From the NCBI GenBank assembly GCA_024305405.1, contig JAKNDB010000067.1:62001-126000 (forward strand): a DNA stretch of 64,000 nucleotides. Reading direction: 5' to 3'. The first letter of the stretch is position 1; each line of letters opens with the position of its first letter. This DNA is from Dirofilaria immitis. Its lineage: Eukaryota > Nematoda > Chromadorea > Rhabditida > Onchocercidae. Positions 1-12,992 of the stretch are shown in pieces. Both the position numbers and the translations under genes were made by a program. Below the pieces are notes generated by a model. It had not been told where the DNA came from and ran no database searches. It saw nothing but the letters and a program-made list of their open reading frames with translations.

Positions 1-299
1 AAAATATCATCATTAACTATATATCATCGATACTCAAGAACTATCATCTCTATTATATGAACCTTTAAATAATCAAATTATCATATTTTTAACTTTTTTC
101 CGCATAAAAAAATTAGTCAATCTATTACACTCATTTTTCTTTCCGTAATGAAATATTTCACAGTTAAACAAGTTTCAATTCTAATTTTAACAGCTGTTTC
201 AATTTTCAATCTATGTGTGAATAACAGTAACAAGAATTTATTATGTAATCTGATACACAATCATGATAAGGTTTTAAAAAGAATTTAAATCAAACTTAC

Positions 300-3200
300 C
301 TTACGGCAATCCTAAACATATCTAATGTATTACGTCCTTGAAATAAACCAATAAAAATATGATAATTATTATTGCAAATGAGTATAACGATAACTGCTTG
401 CCTAAATAATCCATACTGTTTTGCAATGGCGTTTTTGGTGACTGAAAGAGTAAAACATTTGTTTTTTCAGTAGATTCAATTGATTTACAATTAGGAATAG
501 ATATAAGAACTTTTCCATATTCAAATGCATAAAACAGTAGATTCTTAAGCATGAAGCAAATAACTGCAAAATAATTTAAATTAATCAATTAAAGTCCCAG
601 ATAAACTGATATAATGCTTAACAAATGAAACTATTTATTAACAGATTTAATTTTACAACCCTTATTCTCCACTTTTTTTCTTTCTGATAATTTCATACTA
701 TCTATTGATTACCAAAGTAATCTACTTAAATTTCCTTTAATACATCTTTATTATCAGTTAATAGCATAATGCATTTGACCTACAATTTTGATGGCATATT
801 ACCAAATTTTTCTTTCCATATAGTTAAATAGTTAAATTGATAAAAGCATTGACCACAAATCATCTTTCCATGAATAATGTATATAACATGATTTTTGTTT
901 TAAAATACTATGAATAATAAAAATATTATTTCAAGAATGGATTCGAAAAAAATATAAATTTCAAACGAGAAAAAAATTCATGCAAGATATAAGCATAAAG
1001 TATATTTCATGTTTCCAAATTAATGCTATAGCAGAAATTTTTCTAAATTCTACGGAAAAAAATTTCCATGAGCATGAACTATACTTTATGAATCTGAATA
1101 AATTGACTGAAAAAATGATAGAATTTATTACAGTTATTAAATACATTTTTACTATTTGCATGAAAGGTTTATGAATGAAAAAAATTTTGCTGGAAATTAT
1201 TTCGTCTTTTAAATTAACTAACTTCTTCAGCTTGCATCATTTTGAAAACTTCACCAAAACGTGTATGTGATCCCGTACCGATAACGATTCCCTAAACATA
1301 TTGAAAAAATTGTAAAAATTTAACATAAACAGAACGGGCCAACTTTTTTAAATTTTGGAAATTAACACCTGAATTAGAATAGCTTAACACGACTAAAATT
1401 ATTTTACTAAAAGTATCTTCAAATCATAAAACATCTTTTTTCTTTTTATCTAAATTGTTTTCGATGACTTAAGTATGATTGACGTTTTTATGATGGCAGT
1501 CTAAACGGATTAAAAAAATGGTTTTAATTTTCTTCGAATTTGAAAGCAATATTCAATTGATTTAATTTTATTATTTTAATTTTTTGATTAAATTTTTCAA
1601 TTCTATTTTGACCATCATAATATTCGCAAGGAAATTATCGTAATATAAATTTTTTTGTAAAAATTTAAATTAATACCTTTCCATGACCACCTCTGACTAA
1701 TGTACCCATATAAACAACATTATCAATATGATCAAAAGTTCCATTATCAGCTGTTAATGATCTAACATACTTATGCCGTGGCTCTAATTCACCAGTAAAT
1801 GAAGATTCGTCTACTTGTAAATCATATGCCTGAAATTTAAATAAATTCCATGCATACACTGAAATTTGTTTTATCTCTGACATCAACAATAGTAAGAAGG
1901 TTATGTTGCATACATGGAACATAAGAAAATGAATTTCTGGGTACCTAAATTATACAGAAAAAGCTCAGAAAATTCTTTAAATAATTATGGAATGAATGAA
2001 ATATGAAGATGTTATAGGTCATTTGGTTATGGCGTATATCACTTTTAAATTTTTAAAAATATAACAGCAAATTTAATAACAAATTAAATAAATCGATTAA
2101 AAAATTTGAAATTCTAACTCAATTTTCACCTCAAATAAACGTGAGTCAGCTGGTATACGATCACCAATATTTAATAATACAATATCACCAGGTACCAATT
2201 CTCGTGCCAGGAATTGCATTTCACGTCCATCACGTATTCTGAAAGGAAAAAAGAAGTTCGCTCAAAAAATTTGCACAGTTTTTATTTCCTTAGCAAACAT
2301 AGACGCAAAACTAATAAACTTACGTGTGACATATTGGTGGAACCAATTTATTAAGTTGTTCCAGCGTTTTCTCGGATCGATATTCTTGTACGAATCCTAC
2401 TGTTACAACAATAATAATCGCTATTGTAATACTTACGGCATCTTCATCGCGTCCCATTAATAGTGATATTGCAGCACTTGCAAGCAATAAAATGATTAAC
2501 GGATTATTGAACTGAAAAGAATAAAGGAAAGTGAAAGGATGGAAAATGAAGAAAGAAAAATCGAAACTCGAAAATCAAAATTCAAATGAACTCATAAAAT
2601 AAAAAGATTTGATCCACTGCTCAAAATTTTGACAGGTCAGTAAGATCAATTGATCTTTCAGTGCAATATTTATGAACTTTTGTAAACAGTCATAATAAGA
2701 AGATCATTTGCTGCTTTATGCCATAAATTAGATCAAAAAATTAAAAATCTTTTTTTCTCACATAGTCAGATTATTAGAACAAATAAAAATAAAAAATTTT
2801 CAAAATGAAATTTCCATAAACCTGATCAAGATACTTCCTCCATATAGGATTATGATCTTGTATATCAAATTCATTATAGCCATTATATCTTTGTCGCCTA
2901 ACTACTTCAGCTGATGATAATCCTTTCTTGATATCAGTTCGTAATGTACTCGCACATTCCTATAAATTGTGCATAAAATTTTGAAAATGAAAATTAACCG
3001 CAAAATAGTAATACTGAATAGATTTATTTAAACTTAAATTAATAGATCAGATTTAAACTAAATATAAAATGATTGGTTTTAACCACAAAAATAAAAAATC
3101 GATAATGCAAAAAAAAAGAACAATAAGAAGTCATGCATACGAATTCCAAAATTCAAATAAAATAATGAAAATTTTAAATTAAAATATCAAAATTTACAAG

Positions 3201-3407
3201 CAAATAGCATATCACAACATAGTTTGATCTCATAGATAAATAAATATATTTACTTATCTAAACAAAAGGATATAAATAAAATATACATACCGCATAAGGG
3301 AGGGTAGATGCTTGCAAAGCACTAATTGATTGTATCATAATATCACGTTTCGATCCAGTGTCTGTGTTATTTAAACTAATATTCTGACATCGTTCCAATT
3401 CCTCCTC
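300..3407 (-). CDS. pmr-1: Secretory-pathway Ca2+/Mn2+-transporting P-type ATPase (SPCA), N-terminal part, runs off the left edge
   Basis: Golgi P2A-type pump that moves Ca2+ and Mn2+ into the secretory pathway. Seen: exons 3291-3407, 2822-2959, 2324-2511, 2130-2238, 1677-1829, 1223-1291 and 300-441, all with GT-AG borders and matching phases. In order they give the N-terminal cytosolic segment ([19 protein letters not shown]), the first two membrane helices ([37 protein letters not shown]), the actuator domain with [20 protein letters not shown] and the phosphatase motif SFTGE, then [25 protein letters not shown] sequence and helix 3. The order and wording match SPCA (human ATP2C1) rather than SERCA. 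The phosphorylation (DKTGT) and nucleotide domains lie beyond base 1. Exon 300-441 is out of frame after an A5 run at 353-357; one more base restores [17 protein letters not shown]. The start codon is not certain; see the candidate exon at 4549-4971. Confidence 0.93.
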
Positions 3408-4548
3408 CTGCAAAATAACATATACAACCACTAGTTTGTGAATTTTAGGTCTTAAATAGCTAATCAATCAATCAACCACTCAATTAATCATCGATCAATG
3501 AACAATTGATTTTATGGAATTTTCAAAACTTCCGACAAAAAAATCAATAATATATTTTTTTTGCTTTTTTATGTCAAAAATTTAAAACTGAAATCGTATT
3601 ATTCGAATATATAATATAATATATTCTGATTAAATAAATATAACATTGCATACCGGATCCAACTATCTATATCATATTTTCTTAATATAATTGCATTGTA
3701 AATATTTCAATTAATTAAATTATTGATAAAATTCTTTTAGCATTTGAAGAAACAATTATTCTCTTTCTTCTCCGTCTATTATTCTTTTAAGTAAATATAA
3801 GCTACAATATAATACACATATTAAGTTATAATATACCTTTACCTTTCCTATTCATTCTTGTTTACTATCTCTTCCCTATTTTTCAGAAATATCACCCTTA
3901 TCAATTGTACTGAAACGAATTGTTCCAGTTTAACTTATAATTAAAATTTCTATTATTTATAGGAATAGACTGAGAATTACTGAGTGAGGATAAATAATTC
4001 GAAATATTTCGATATATTCTCAGTCATTTTCTCATTTTACTGAACATACGAAAAATAAATTTTGAAAATTATTTAAAAAAGGAAACAAAATATCCTCTTA
4101 TCTTTTATTCTTTTTTTTTTCAATAAATCTATTATATAATTAACATCAAAAAGAAATTTCTTATATGGAAGAGAAAATCCGCATGAAAAAATATGGTAGA
4201 AAATTCGACAAACATAACGATAATTCATCCTTTATATAACTTTGCTCGATAAACAAATCTACAGCTTATTTCTTTGCTAACTAATTTAATTATAATTGAT
4301 TTTCTCTTACAAATTCCATCTTTTAATTAGAATATTTGAAGAAGAAGAATAAAAGAAAATTAAATAAGCAAACATGTAAATGTTACAAATTATATTCTCC
4401 AAAAATTAATTCCCTTTCTACGACACATATATAATAGACTTTATTTCTTAAGGATAATAACTGTAATGGTTATGATAATTCTTATAAGATATTTCGATTA
4501 ACAATTTAGATTAATTTTTGAAAGATAAAATTAGCAACGATGTATTAC

Positions 4549-4971
4549 ATTATACAAAAATGGCTCAATTCGTGCTGCATAATCATGTATTATCGATGAT
4601 GATCTGAGAACATTTGATGTTATCGATGATCCCGAGATAATTACATTCGATGTTGCTACTGAAAATGTAGCTGATGTAACAGGAATATTACTATCAATAA
4701 TATAAGCAGTAGTAACAGTATTATTATTATTATCATTGTTGTTATTATTATTATTATTATTAGTAGTAGTAGCAGTAGTAGTAGTAGTAGTAGAAGTAGT
4801 GGTAGTAGTAGTGGTAGTAGTAGTAGCAGTAATATGAACGGTATTAGCAGCAATAGTCGTTCTTGTTATTGTTGTTGTTGTTGTTGTTGTTGTAGTAAAA
4901 ATTGCTGTAGTAGGAGTAACTATAGTAGTAATAAATGGATCAATAATATCAGTCTTTATTTCAGCTATCAT
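4549..4971 (-). CDS. Possible first coding exon of the SPCA gene, Thr/Asn-rich
   Basis: An open frame of 141 codons begins with ATG at 4971 and ends at a possible donor (TATAAT|GTAATA) at 4549. The frame leaves in phase 0, which fits the phase-0 acceptor of the SPCA exon at 3407, 1.1 kb downstream. The middle is a poly-Thr then poly-Asn tract made by triplet repeats, so openness there proves little. The flanks are not repetitive: about 27 codons before it (MIAEIKTDIIDPFITT...) and about 50 Ser/Thr-rich codons after it (SNIPVTSATFSVATSN...) stay open in an AT-rich sequence. An AAG acceptor lies just before the ATG, weak but like others used in this window. SPCA N-termini are variable in the family. 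The link to SPCA is inferred from phase and position only; the alternative is a chance ORF around a microsatellite. Confidence 0.35.
4716..4894. repeat. Mixed trinucleotide repeat (ATT/GTT/GTA/GTG units)
   Basis: Imperfect runs of three-base units: ATT and GTT at 4716-4770, GTA with GTG/GCA variants to about 4835, then a nearly pure GTT block at 4865-4894. On the minus strand, in the frame of the candidate exon, these read as Asn then Thr tracts; another minus frame reads Leu/Ile. Triplet units keep all frames open, and length variation between individuals would be expected. Confidence 0.9.
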
Positions 4972-7900
4972 TTTTCTTGAATGATTTATCAGTCAAATTA
5001 ATATATTTAACAAATAAATCAAAGAAATATATTAGATAATATTTAAGATAGTAATAAAATTAAATTGACTTTATCACCAAAAATCTGCAAATTATGCTGC
5101 CAACTAATTGATATCACATAATATGATATGATATATTTGAGAAATATAATGGTAAAAGAGAGAGAAAGCGAGAGAAATAACGAATAATTCTTTCATTCAC
5201 GCTAAAATTTTTTTTTATCATTTTTTCATTCTATAAAAATTAACAATAATGATTGATGTGTTTAACAATAGAAAGGATTGATTGATTGATTAGATAACGT
5301 TTAATGTATTATGAAACATTTTAATAATAATACGATATGAAAAGTTTATTTATATTTCACTGAATATTTATTTCCCTTAATCATGCCGGAAAAGATGATA
5401 CAATAATAACTCTCAATGCAGTAACAGTTGTTTTGAAAGTACAGAAAAATAAAAATAGAAAAAAATTACTATTTTGCAAAAAGAAATAGGAAAAATTCAA
5501 ACAACAAAAAAGGAAAAAAAAATTCCCATCAAAATAAAATGATAGATTTTCCTGTCTAATTTGGCACTTCTAATACCCTTGCATTTATTTGAAAAACTAA
5601 CGCTATCATATCACTCATAACGACAACAAGGAAAAAAGGAGAAAATTGAGTAAAATCAATAAAGTCAAAATTAATTAAGTGAGAATGATAATAATAATAA
5701 ACTCATTAAGGCATTTAATTCAATTTTTAGCTAAACGTTCGAAAAGTAATTCTTTCAATAAAAATTTTTAGATAAATTCATTATAAAATATATATGTCAT
5801 ATACATTAACAACATAATACATAGTTAAATTAATTTGATATAATCGAATATTTCACATTGACTAAAATATGAATAAATAAAAATTGCTATATTTGAATTA
5901 GAAGAAAATACTTAATGAAAATGTTGGCAGATTAGTTAAAGGTGAAAAAAATTGTCTTATACCTTGCACGATTATTAAAAATTCCACTGAATAATAATTT
6001 CAACTGATAATTAAAAATTATTGTAAAATGATTAACTATTTCATCAAATAAAACAAAAATTTTGGCTTTTTTTGATCAGAAAATGAAAAATAAGAATTAT
6101 TAGAAAACATTTTTTTTAGAATTAGAATATATATATATATATATTTTCTTTATTCAATAATATTATTAGGAAATAATATTAAAATCGAACAATTAACAAA
6201 AATAATCAATTGATTTGTAAGAATTTTATTGATTCATTCCTATTTTATCGCTATCTTTAAATATCGGATTTTCATTATATATTTTTTTGCCTCTTTTTCT
6301 TCTGTTTTTTTTAATTTATTGCTTCGTATTGCCACTTTAATTCTCAGAAATGATTTATTGATTATATTTTGCTAAAATGTTTAATTAGCTATGTTTTAAG
6401 ATATAATAGATATAATTTTGACAATAAAGATCAATTAACATATTCTATTAATTATATTAATAGATATATACAACATATGCTTATCTATCTGACTCAAGTA
6501 CTAAATAATCTAATATTTATTATTAATATATCGTAGTAAAAATCAATAACTGATGATTATAATTAAGTTTTCGGCTATCCAGTAATTCATTTCTTCACAC
6601 AATTAGTAGGCGCTAATTTCATTAATTTCATCTAAGGATAACTATTGATATTATTATGATGTAATTTCAGTTATAATACATTTACACTCATTTTGATGCA
6701 TGCATTCATTTTTTAAGATATTTTCATCCCATACTGCTAATAATAAAATATATATTATATCGAAAAAAAAATTAAAACTTGAAGTTTTAAAAATTTTAAA
6801 TTATATTTATACATTGTTTTAATTAAATATTTTAATTTAAAAAGAATTTTTTATTTTAAATTTTGATAATTTGCAGATTGAAAATCGATTTTAAAAAGAA
6901 AAGTACAAATGAAAAATTGAATAAAAGGGAAAAATTAGCATCTGTTGCTTCTTAAAATATATTGTTAAATAGAATTAGCAAATATTTTTTTCGTCTTTTA
7001 TTTTTTCTCATTCAACAATTATGCTTTCTCATTGTTCTTTGAAAAATGTAGAAGAAGCAAAATAACGTCTTCGATAGGAACAAACTGAAAACATAAACTT
7101 TTATTGCTATCCATTTCATACTTTTGCCTTCTATAAATTCTGAATAGAAACTAATGTTCATTTATACAGTAAAAATCGTATAATATACTATTATCAATTT
7201 ACGAATAATATAACTAAAATAATATAAATCTTACAGCAAGAAGTTCACTATCATTATAGAATTTAATAGACAGCAAAAATTTGCATGAAATTTTAACGAA
7301 ATTATCCAATAGAAATAGAGCAAAGATATAAGACATAGAGGAAATAAATAATTTATTCAAGGATCAATACTTGCAAAAATGAAGAGAAAAGTAAAAATTT
7401 TCATTTTCATAATTAAAAGTTATTATGTAGGATTCGCATATTAAATTTAAGTGGAGATATTTGAAAATAAAAAGAGTGAAAATTTCTATTTAAAAAATTG
7501 GAAAAATTGGCATAAATTTCGAGAAAACAAAAATTCTTGCTCTTATTAAAAGACCACCAAATAGAATCTCTATGGAAAATCAGAAATTTTTAACACGAAA
7601 CATTAAAATGGAGAAGAACAAAACTAAAAATGTAAAAATAAAAGTAAAAGAAATAAACAAATCCAAACAAACAAATAAACACAAAAGAAAAATTGATAAA
7701 TCATATACAAATATTTCACAATTATTTATTATTCTCCTCATTGAAGATCTTAAAAAGTGGTGTCGAAGAACAATAACCTATAATTAATTATAGTTTACCG
7801 TTTTGACCTCTTCAGCGGAAATTTCAACGATTTAATTAAAGGAATTTTTTTGTATCCTATGTCTTATGATACGCTATCATTGTGCCCAGTAATTTATAAC

Positions 7901-10900
7901 ATCATTATTCATTGCCAAATTTTAAGAAATACATATTTCAATACGAGAAAAAAAAGTGAATGAATTCGATGAGATATGAAATGCAAAAAAATGTGAAAAT
8001 TTATGATCTATTGCAAGATATATGGTAATTATCTTAACGGAGAAGAATTTACAATGATGGTAATGTAATAACGGTAAAAATTATATCGAATAATTATTCT
8101 CTTAATTTTCACTCATTATCATTGCTTTAAAAAATAAAAATAAAAAAACTAAAAATTCTTACCAATATTCAGAAATAATTGATTAGAATTCAAAATTTTA
8201 ATTAATACTTTATCAAAAATATATAATATCTTAGTATTGCAATATTGAGCGATTGAAATCTAAACTGACAATCCATATAAAATATTTCGAAGTGCAAAGA
8301 AATATGATAAAATCTTTCAGAAAGAATGTCTTTTTTTCCTAGAAAAGAAAGAAATAGACGATAAATTTTAAAGCCATCCATCTAGAAATAAAAAATAAAG
8401 AAAAAATACCGAAAAGAAAAATTCATAACAATTGGAAAGCAAGAGTACTTCTCTCTCCTTGTTTCTATATTCAATAAACTTATCATTTTAATCTTTTTGT
8501 CCCTTTCTAACAATTCTATTCAAATAGGACAAAAGTCCATCAAAGTCTAAAAAAAACTATTAAATTATCTAAGTAAAAAATTCTAAAAAAGACACTTTCG
8601 CATTTTTGAGAAAATATTAATTTAACTATTCGGAACCACTCATTGAGTTTAAAGCATTTAATGTTCGATGAATATAAGCAAATGGATAAACTTTGAGAAA
8701 AAGTGTAAACAAATTCAGGACATTCATATCCGTATAGATGAAACAGTATTTTATTTAATATGAAATCATTTTGCAGCTTTTACAGAGTAAAAGATGACTT
8801 CATTTAACGATTTAAGTTATCAAAATTATTTTAGCAAAAATTTGAATTAATTAAATTGGATGACATGAACAGTCATGCTTAAAGAATTGATTAACAAATC
8901 ATTTAATTTGAACTAGCAAAATCGGGAGAAGCAACATTTAGCATCGATTTAATAATCAAATGCCAAAAAATATAGTAATACTTCTAAGAACCGAAAATTA
9001 AAAATTTAAAGCAAAAAAGTAGCAACTATTTTGTTGGAAAATGTTTAATGAGAAAATAATCCAATTATTTATTATTGGGACATTAATGACATTTATTCGT
9101 TGCTGTACTTTCATAATTTTAGAAAAAAGGATTGAGATAATTTAAGATAAATTTAAATTTAAGATTACGGTAATTTAAGAGTAATATAATCTAAGATACT
9201 AAGAATTAGACAAAATAAAATCTGTTAGATTAAAAATTCTATATCACTTTTCGTTTTATTACTATTTTTTAAAACTAAATAACCAATTAAACGACTGCAT
9301 AATTTGCATAAGAATAAATCGAAAGAGAGAGAAATATCTTAGACAGGAAAATGAATAATCCATTAGGTTTAACAAAAATAAATAATGATTCCTTACTGGA
9401 TGAATTAATTTTAAAAATTTATGCATCATTATATATTATACGATAGATGAATGAATTTAACTAAAATAAAATGCATACTTGTTTACTTCAAAGATAATTT
9501 TTATTTTTCCCATTTCCGTTTCATTTTGACTTTTTTAAATGTTTAAATCATATCAGTAAACTCTCAATTCACATATAAATACCAACATAACTACAGAAAT
9601 AAATTTTAAATATTTTTCTATCTAATTAATTTATCCATTCATGCAAAATTAAATAATTCATTTGTACATGTAAAAACAAAAACCATTTATAGACAATCAG
9701 TGAAAGCTAAGTAAATAAGATAAAAAAATATTGTAAAAATTAACATGCTCCTAAAAAATTTTATTAAGAGATAAAATTAAATAAACAAAAACAAAACAAA
9801 ATAAATTGAAAAAAACAAAAACAAAATAAATTAGAGAATGCAGAAGAAAGTAATTTAAGCATTATGATAATTGCAATAATCAAAAAATATGTTTTTCGTG
9901 ACATTAACAAACAAAAATTATGGGTGAAAACAAAGCATATATATATATATATATAATGGATCCATCCTACATTTTTGACTTTATTTCTTTAAAGCTTGAA
10001 AACGAATATTTTAAGTAGCAAAAACTAGTAAACTAATTTATTTTACTGACCGAAAAAAAAGAAAGAAAAATATCCAACATTTTAATATCATGAATAGTAA
10101 GTCATAAGATACATCTAAATTCTCAATCATTGATTTGAGTTGGAAAAAAAAGATAGTATAATATTTTTGGTTAAATAAATATTTATTGTAATAATTGTTG
10201 CTCGTAGATATGGTTTATTTCTTGTTTACTTCTATTATTTCATAATTTTAACTATAACAAATTAAATAAAATATTCGACAAAAAAGAATTCTTCATTGAC
10301 ATTGACAATTCATCTATCTCTCCTTTCAAAAAAAAAAAAAAAGACTAGGGAGATTTAAGCATTCTGATGACGAAAATTTCTAAAATAAAAAACTAAACGG
10401 AAAAAATAGAATTTTGTTTGATATCTGTCGGTATTAAAATACTTAATTACACCTACACAATAAGGAATTATTCATCCATTGAAAACATACGTAAGTACAG
10501 GCAATTCTGCAATTGAATGCAACATTATTAAAAATTTGAATGAAAGGATATATTCAAAAGATTTTAAATAAAAGTTTCAAAAGACCTCCTTTTCTCTTAT
10601 CTATAAATGTATTGCAAGCATTTACTTGCGAACCATTAGATAAAATACCTTACAATTATCTCAATAAAAAAAATATATCTACTATGCAATAAGCTCCAAA
10701 AGATGAATTTATCGCATTTTTTATATTTCCACTCCTTTTTAATTTCATCGTCTAATCGTATTTTTATAAAAATTGCTGAAACAACAACAATCATTTTCGG
10801 CAAAAAAATCAAATGAATTTTGGAAAAAAAATCACAAAATATTTCCATTAAGAAATTAAATGAATCTCTGAAAAGACTTTGCAAATATTACTCATAATTT

Positions 10901-11259
10901 CAGTAAAAGATGAATTCGTATGATTTAACCCTTTATCACCTCTAAACATTCTATAATGCATAAAAAATAAAACGAAGTAAAAAAAGAAAAAATTAACAAT
11001 TTATTACTTTAAAGAAAAACAAAAATAAAGTATTTCATGCTTCCTTTTTTCACTATTTCTATTTGCTATTTGCACTTTTATTATACGACTCTCTTTTATC
11101 TCATTTCTAATGCTTCCTGAAATCAATGTCTTCCATTTCATCTTCTTTTCCTCATAAATATTTACATGATTAAAAGAAAAAGGAAAAATAAAACAGTCTA
11201 ATTCGTATTTACTATGCACATTTAGATTTTATCCCAAAAATTCTGATTTATGCTTCATA
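4972..11259. other. Long AT-rich region without recognisable genes
   Basis: No chain of exons with matching splice phases and no family-like peptide was found on either strand. Open frames here are short and of low complexity (Lys/Asn/Ile-rich), as expected by chance at this base composition. Dinucleotide runs of AT occur at about 6127-6146 and 9937-9955. From about 6.9 to 10 kb the plus strand is visibly purine-rich. It could be upstream DNA or a first intron of the SPCA gene. Confidence 0.6.
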
Positions 11260-11441
11260 ATTTCCCTAGTATTTTATATGTGAACATTATCATTGAAGGC
11301 CGTAATGCTGAAGTCATGTTTTTTATAACTTTACCAAAGTTGTTAGTGTGCTTACCTATAATTAAGCTTTCTGTACCCCTCTCAGTGTCAAACGTCGGGA
11401 AGTCATTCTAAAGAGTCGATACTTATATAGTTGAAAGTTAA

Positions 11442-11970
11442 CTACTCAGATGCCCAGTCATCAATCCATAACTCTTCTATTTTATAGTATTCTCTCACTT
11501 CTGGTCCAAATATATGAAACATTACATGAAAAGATACAACTACTGAGAATAGCTGAGTTAAGTGATGAAGTGTGGCCTATATACCTTAAGATAAAAAACG
11601 TTGAGCTTGGCGCTTGTCGTTAAAGAGTTTTTAGATTGAGTTATTCCATCCTTGAGTGAATTTTTATTATCTAATATATAAAGAGAAAGAATAAACAATA
11701 CTGTAAAAGTATACAAGATAACTACAATTACAGAAAGTACTGTAATTTGACAGCACAACAGCAAAGCTATCTCTGATTACCTTTGTCTATACCTTCTACA
11801 TTTATTTTATCATATGGCTTGAGACTCTTTATTATATGCTTACCTAATGCTTTAACATGGCGGTTTGAACTCCCAGATGTAATAACAATCTATCAAAATA
11901 ATAAATCAATTAGAATAAATAATAAATCAATTAGAACCTCTATTGCTTTTTTCTTATTAACCAATTGCTT
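11442..11970 (-). pseudogene. rsfS: Broken bacterial ribosomal silencing factor RsfS (Iojap family), Wolbachia-like
   Basis: RsfS binds ribosomal protein uL14 and blocks subunit joining in starving bacteria. Three separated pieces in the right order are visible on the minus strand: an N-terminal scrap (KQLVNKKKAIEVLI) near 11925-11970; the core at 11767-11889, reading IVITSGSSNRHVKALG, then HIIKSLKPYDKINVEG and ending at a TAG; and the C-terminus at 11442-11525, reading MFHIFGPEVREYYKIEELW and ending DDWASE-stop. The family core 'SGSSxRHVKAL...VEG...HIF.PEVREYY.xEELW' is unmistakable. The segment normally joining VEG to HIF is replaced by about 240 bases at 11526-11766, and a 21-base tandem duplication with stops (about 11897-11938) replaces sequence before the core. 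The product cannot be functional. A mitochondrial relative (MALSU1) exists in eukaryotes, but the intron-free, promoter-bearing context favours bacterial origin. Confidence 0.82.
11897..11938. repeat. 21-base tandem duplication inside the rsfS remnant
   Basis: Two adjacent copies of a unit containing AATAATAAATCAATTAGAA, period 21. It sits at the point where the rsfS reading frame is lost. Confidence 0.85.
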
Positions 11971-12310
11971 TTTAAGGTAAAAATCTCAGCTTATCTTTCA
12001 GAAATTTTTTTTGCTCTTGACCTCCCATTTTGTTTCTTAACTCAGAATTCTTCTGCCGCTTTTTCTAATACTGAAACTGCAGCAATCGTTTTATTCTTAC
12101 TAATGGCTACAGTTAAAACCATAATAGCTATAAAAATACAGTGCTACTAATAACAACTGAAGGACTAAACATTTAAAACTGCAATTGGAGTAGAAAATTA
12201 ACATAAGGAACTGCAGCAAATATTTCTGATATTAATGAGCTAGGGTAGCAAAGCACCACTTAAAAGATAAGGTGCGTTAGTTTTAGCAAACACGCTTTTC
12301 ATTATATACA

Positions 12311-12366
12311 CCTCGCTAAGATTAATTTATTATTTAAATTCTAGCACAAATAAAAAGACAAATCAA
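12311..12366 (-). promoter_or_regulatory. Sigma70-like bacterial promoter and ribosome binding site in the Wolbachia-like insert
   Basis: On the minus strand, TTGATT (12366-12361) and TAGAAT (12343-12338) are separated by exactly 17 bases, with TGTGC just before the -10 box. GAGG (12314-12311) then lies 8 bases before the ATG at 12302-12300. Such spacing is typical of alpha-proteobacterial housekeeping promoters. It is presumably inactive in the worm nucleus. Confidence 0.6.
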
Positions 12367-12992
12367 CTTTATTAAAAATTAGTAAATCATGGTAAGAATA
12401 GGTATTAATAAAAGGCTGCTAATAGCTATGAACTATATCTTTCCGTATAATCTTTAAATGCACCTCGATTAGAGTCAAAAAGAGAGAAAATAAAAGGATA
12501 AATGACATAAATCTCACATTTACATCCCTTTCACTATATCATCTACCATAATTGACAATCATTGATATTTCATATTTCGAAAACTTCTAACTGATAAAAT
12601 TCAAAATATATTATAAAATATATTTTTTTAAAGCAATTTGTTTTACTTCAAAAAAATCAATCATTAATTAATGGTAACAATGTAAGAACGAAATGGGAAT
12701 AATTTTTGCATTTTCCTCTCTCAACCACTTCTTTACCACCATCCACTAATTACAGTCCAAGATGCAATATTGACCCCAACTAGTATAACAGCGTTACTAA
12801 AAATCATTTCTTTTTCTTTTAGTTTAAACCGCTCGAATTAAAAAAATAGTATAACGATATAGAAGGTAAAAAATTTATTTTAAAAACCTTAAACTTGATA
12901 AATCTGTCATATCTCTATTACTGCTAAAATTCAATTTACATTTTTGAAAAACAAACAAACCAGAAATAAATTACCATTAAAATAAAACATAC

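Larger units (their letters stand above)
11260..12450. other. Probable nuclear insertion of Wolbachia DNA (nuwt), decayed
   Basis: The base composition and word use differ from the flanks, and the stretch carries bacterial features in minus-strand orientation: a sigma70-like promoter (-35 at 12361-12366, -10 at 12338-12343), a Shine-Dalgarno-like GAGG at 12311-12314 placed 8 bases before an ATG at 12302, a 20-codon reading frame beginning MKSVFAKTNAP, a frame-broken segment with VSVLEKAAEEF, and the pieces of rsfS (11442-11970). No introns are visible, and every frame is interrupted by stops. Filarial genomes commonly contain Wolbachia fragments. The exact edges are uncertain; I place them where composition returns to the AT-rich background. 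Confidence 0.7.

Noticed and set aside
4656..4853. Minus-strand Leu/Ile-rich open frame
   Set aside because: It is the triplet repeat read in another frame; composition comes entirely from the microsatellite.
7572..7787. Lys-rich 71-codon plus-strand frame
   Set aside because: Low-complexity product of purine-rich DNA; no start context, splice sites or homology that I can see.
10636..11219. Two minus-strand open frames of 71-82 codons
   Set aside because: Phe/Ile/Lys-rich, no splice partners, no family resemblance; expected by chance in this AT-rich sequence.
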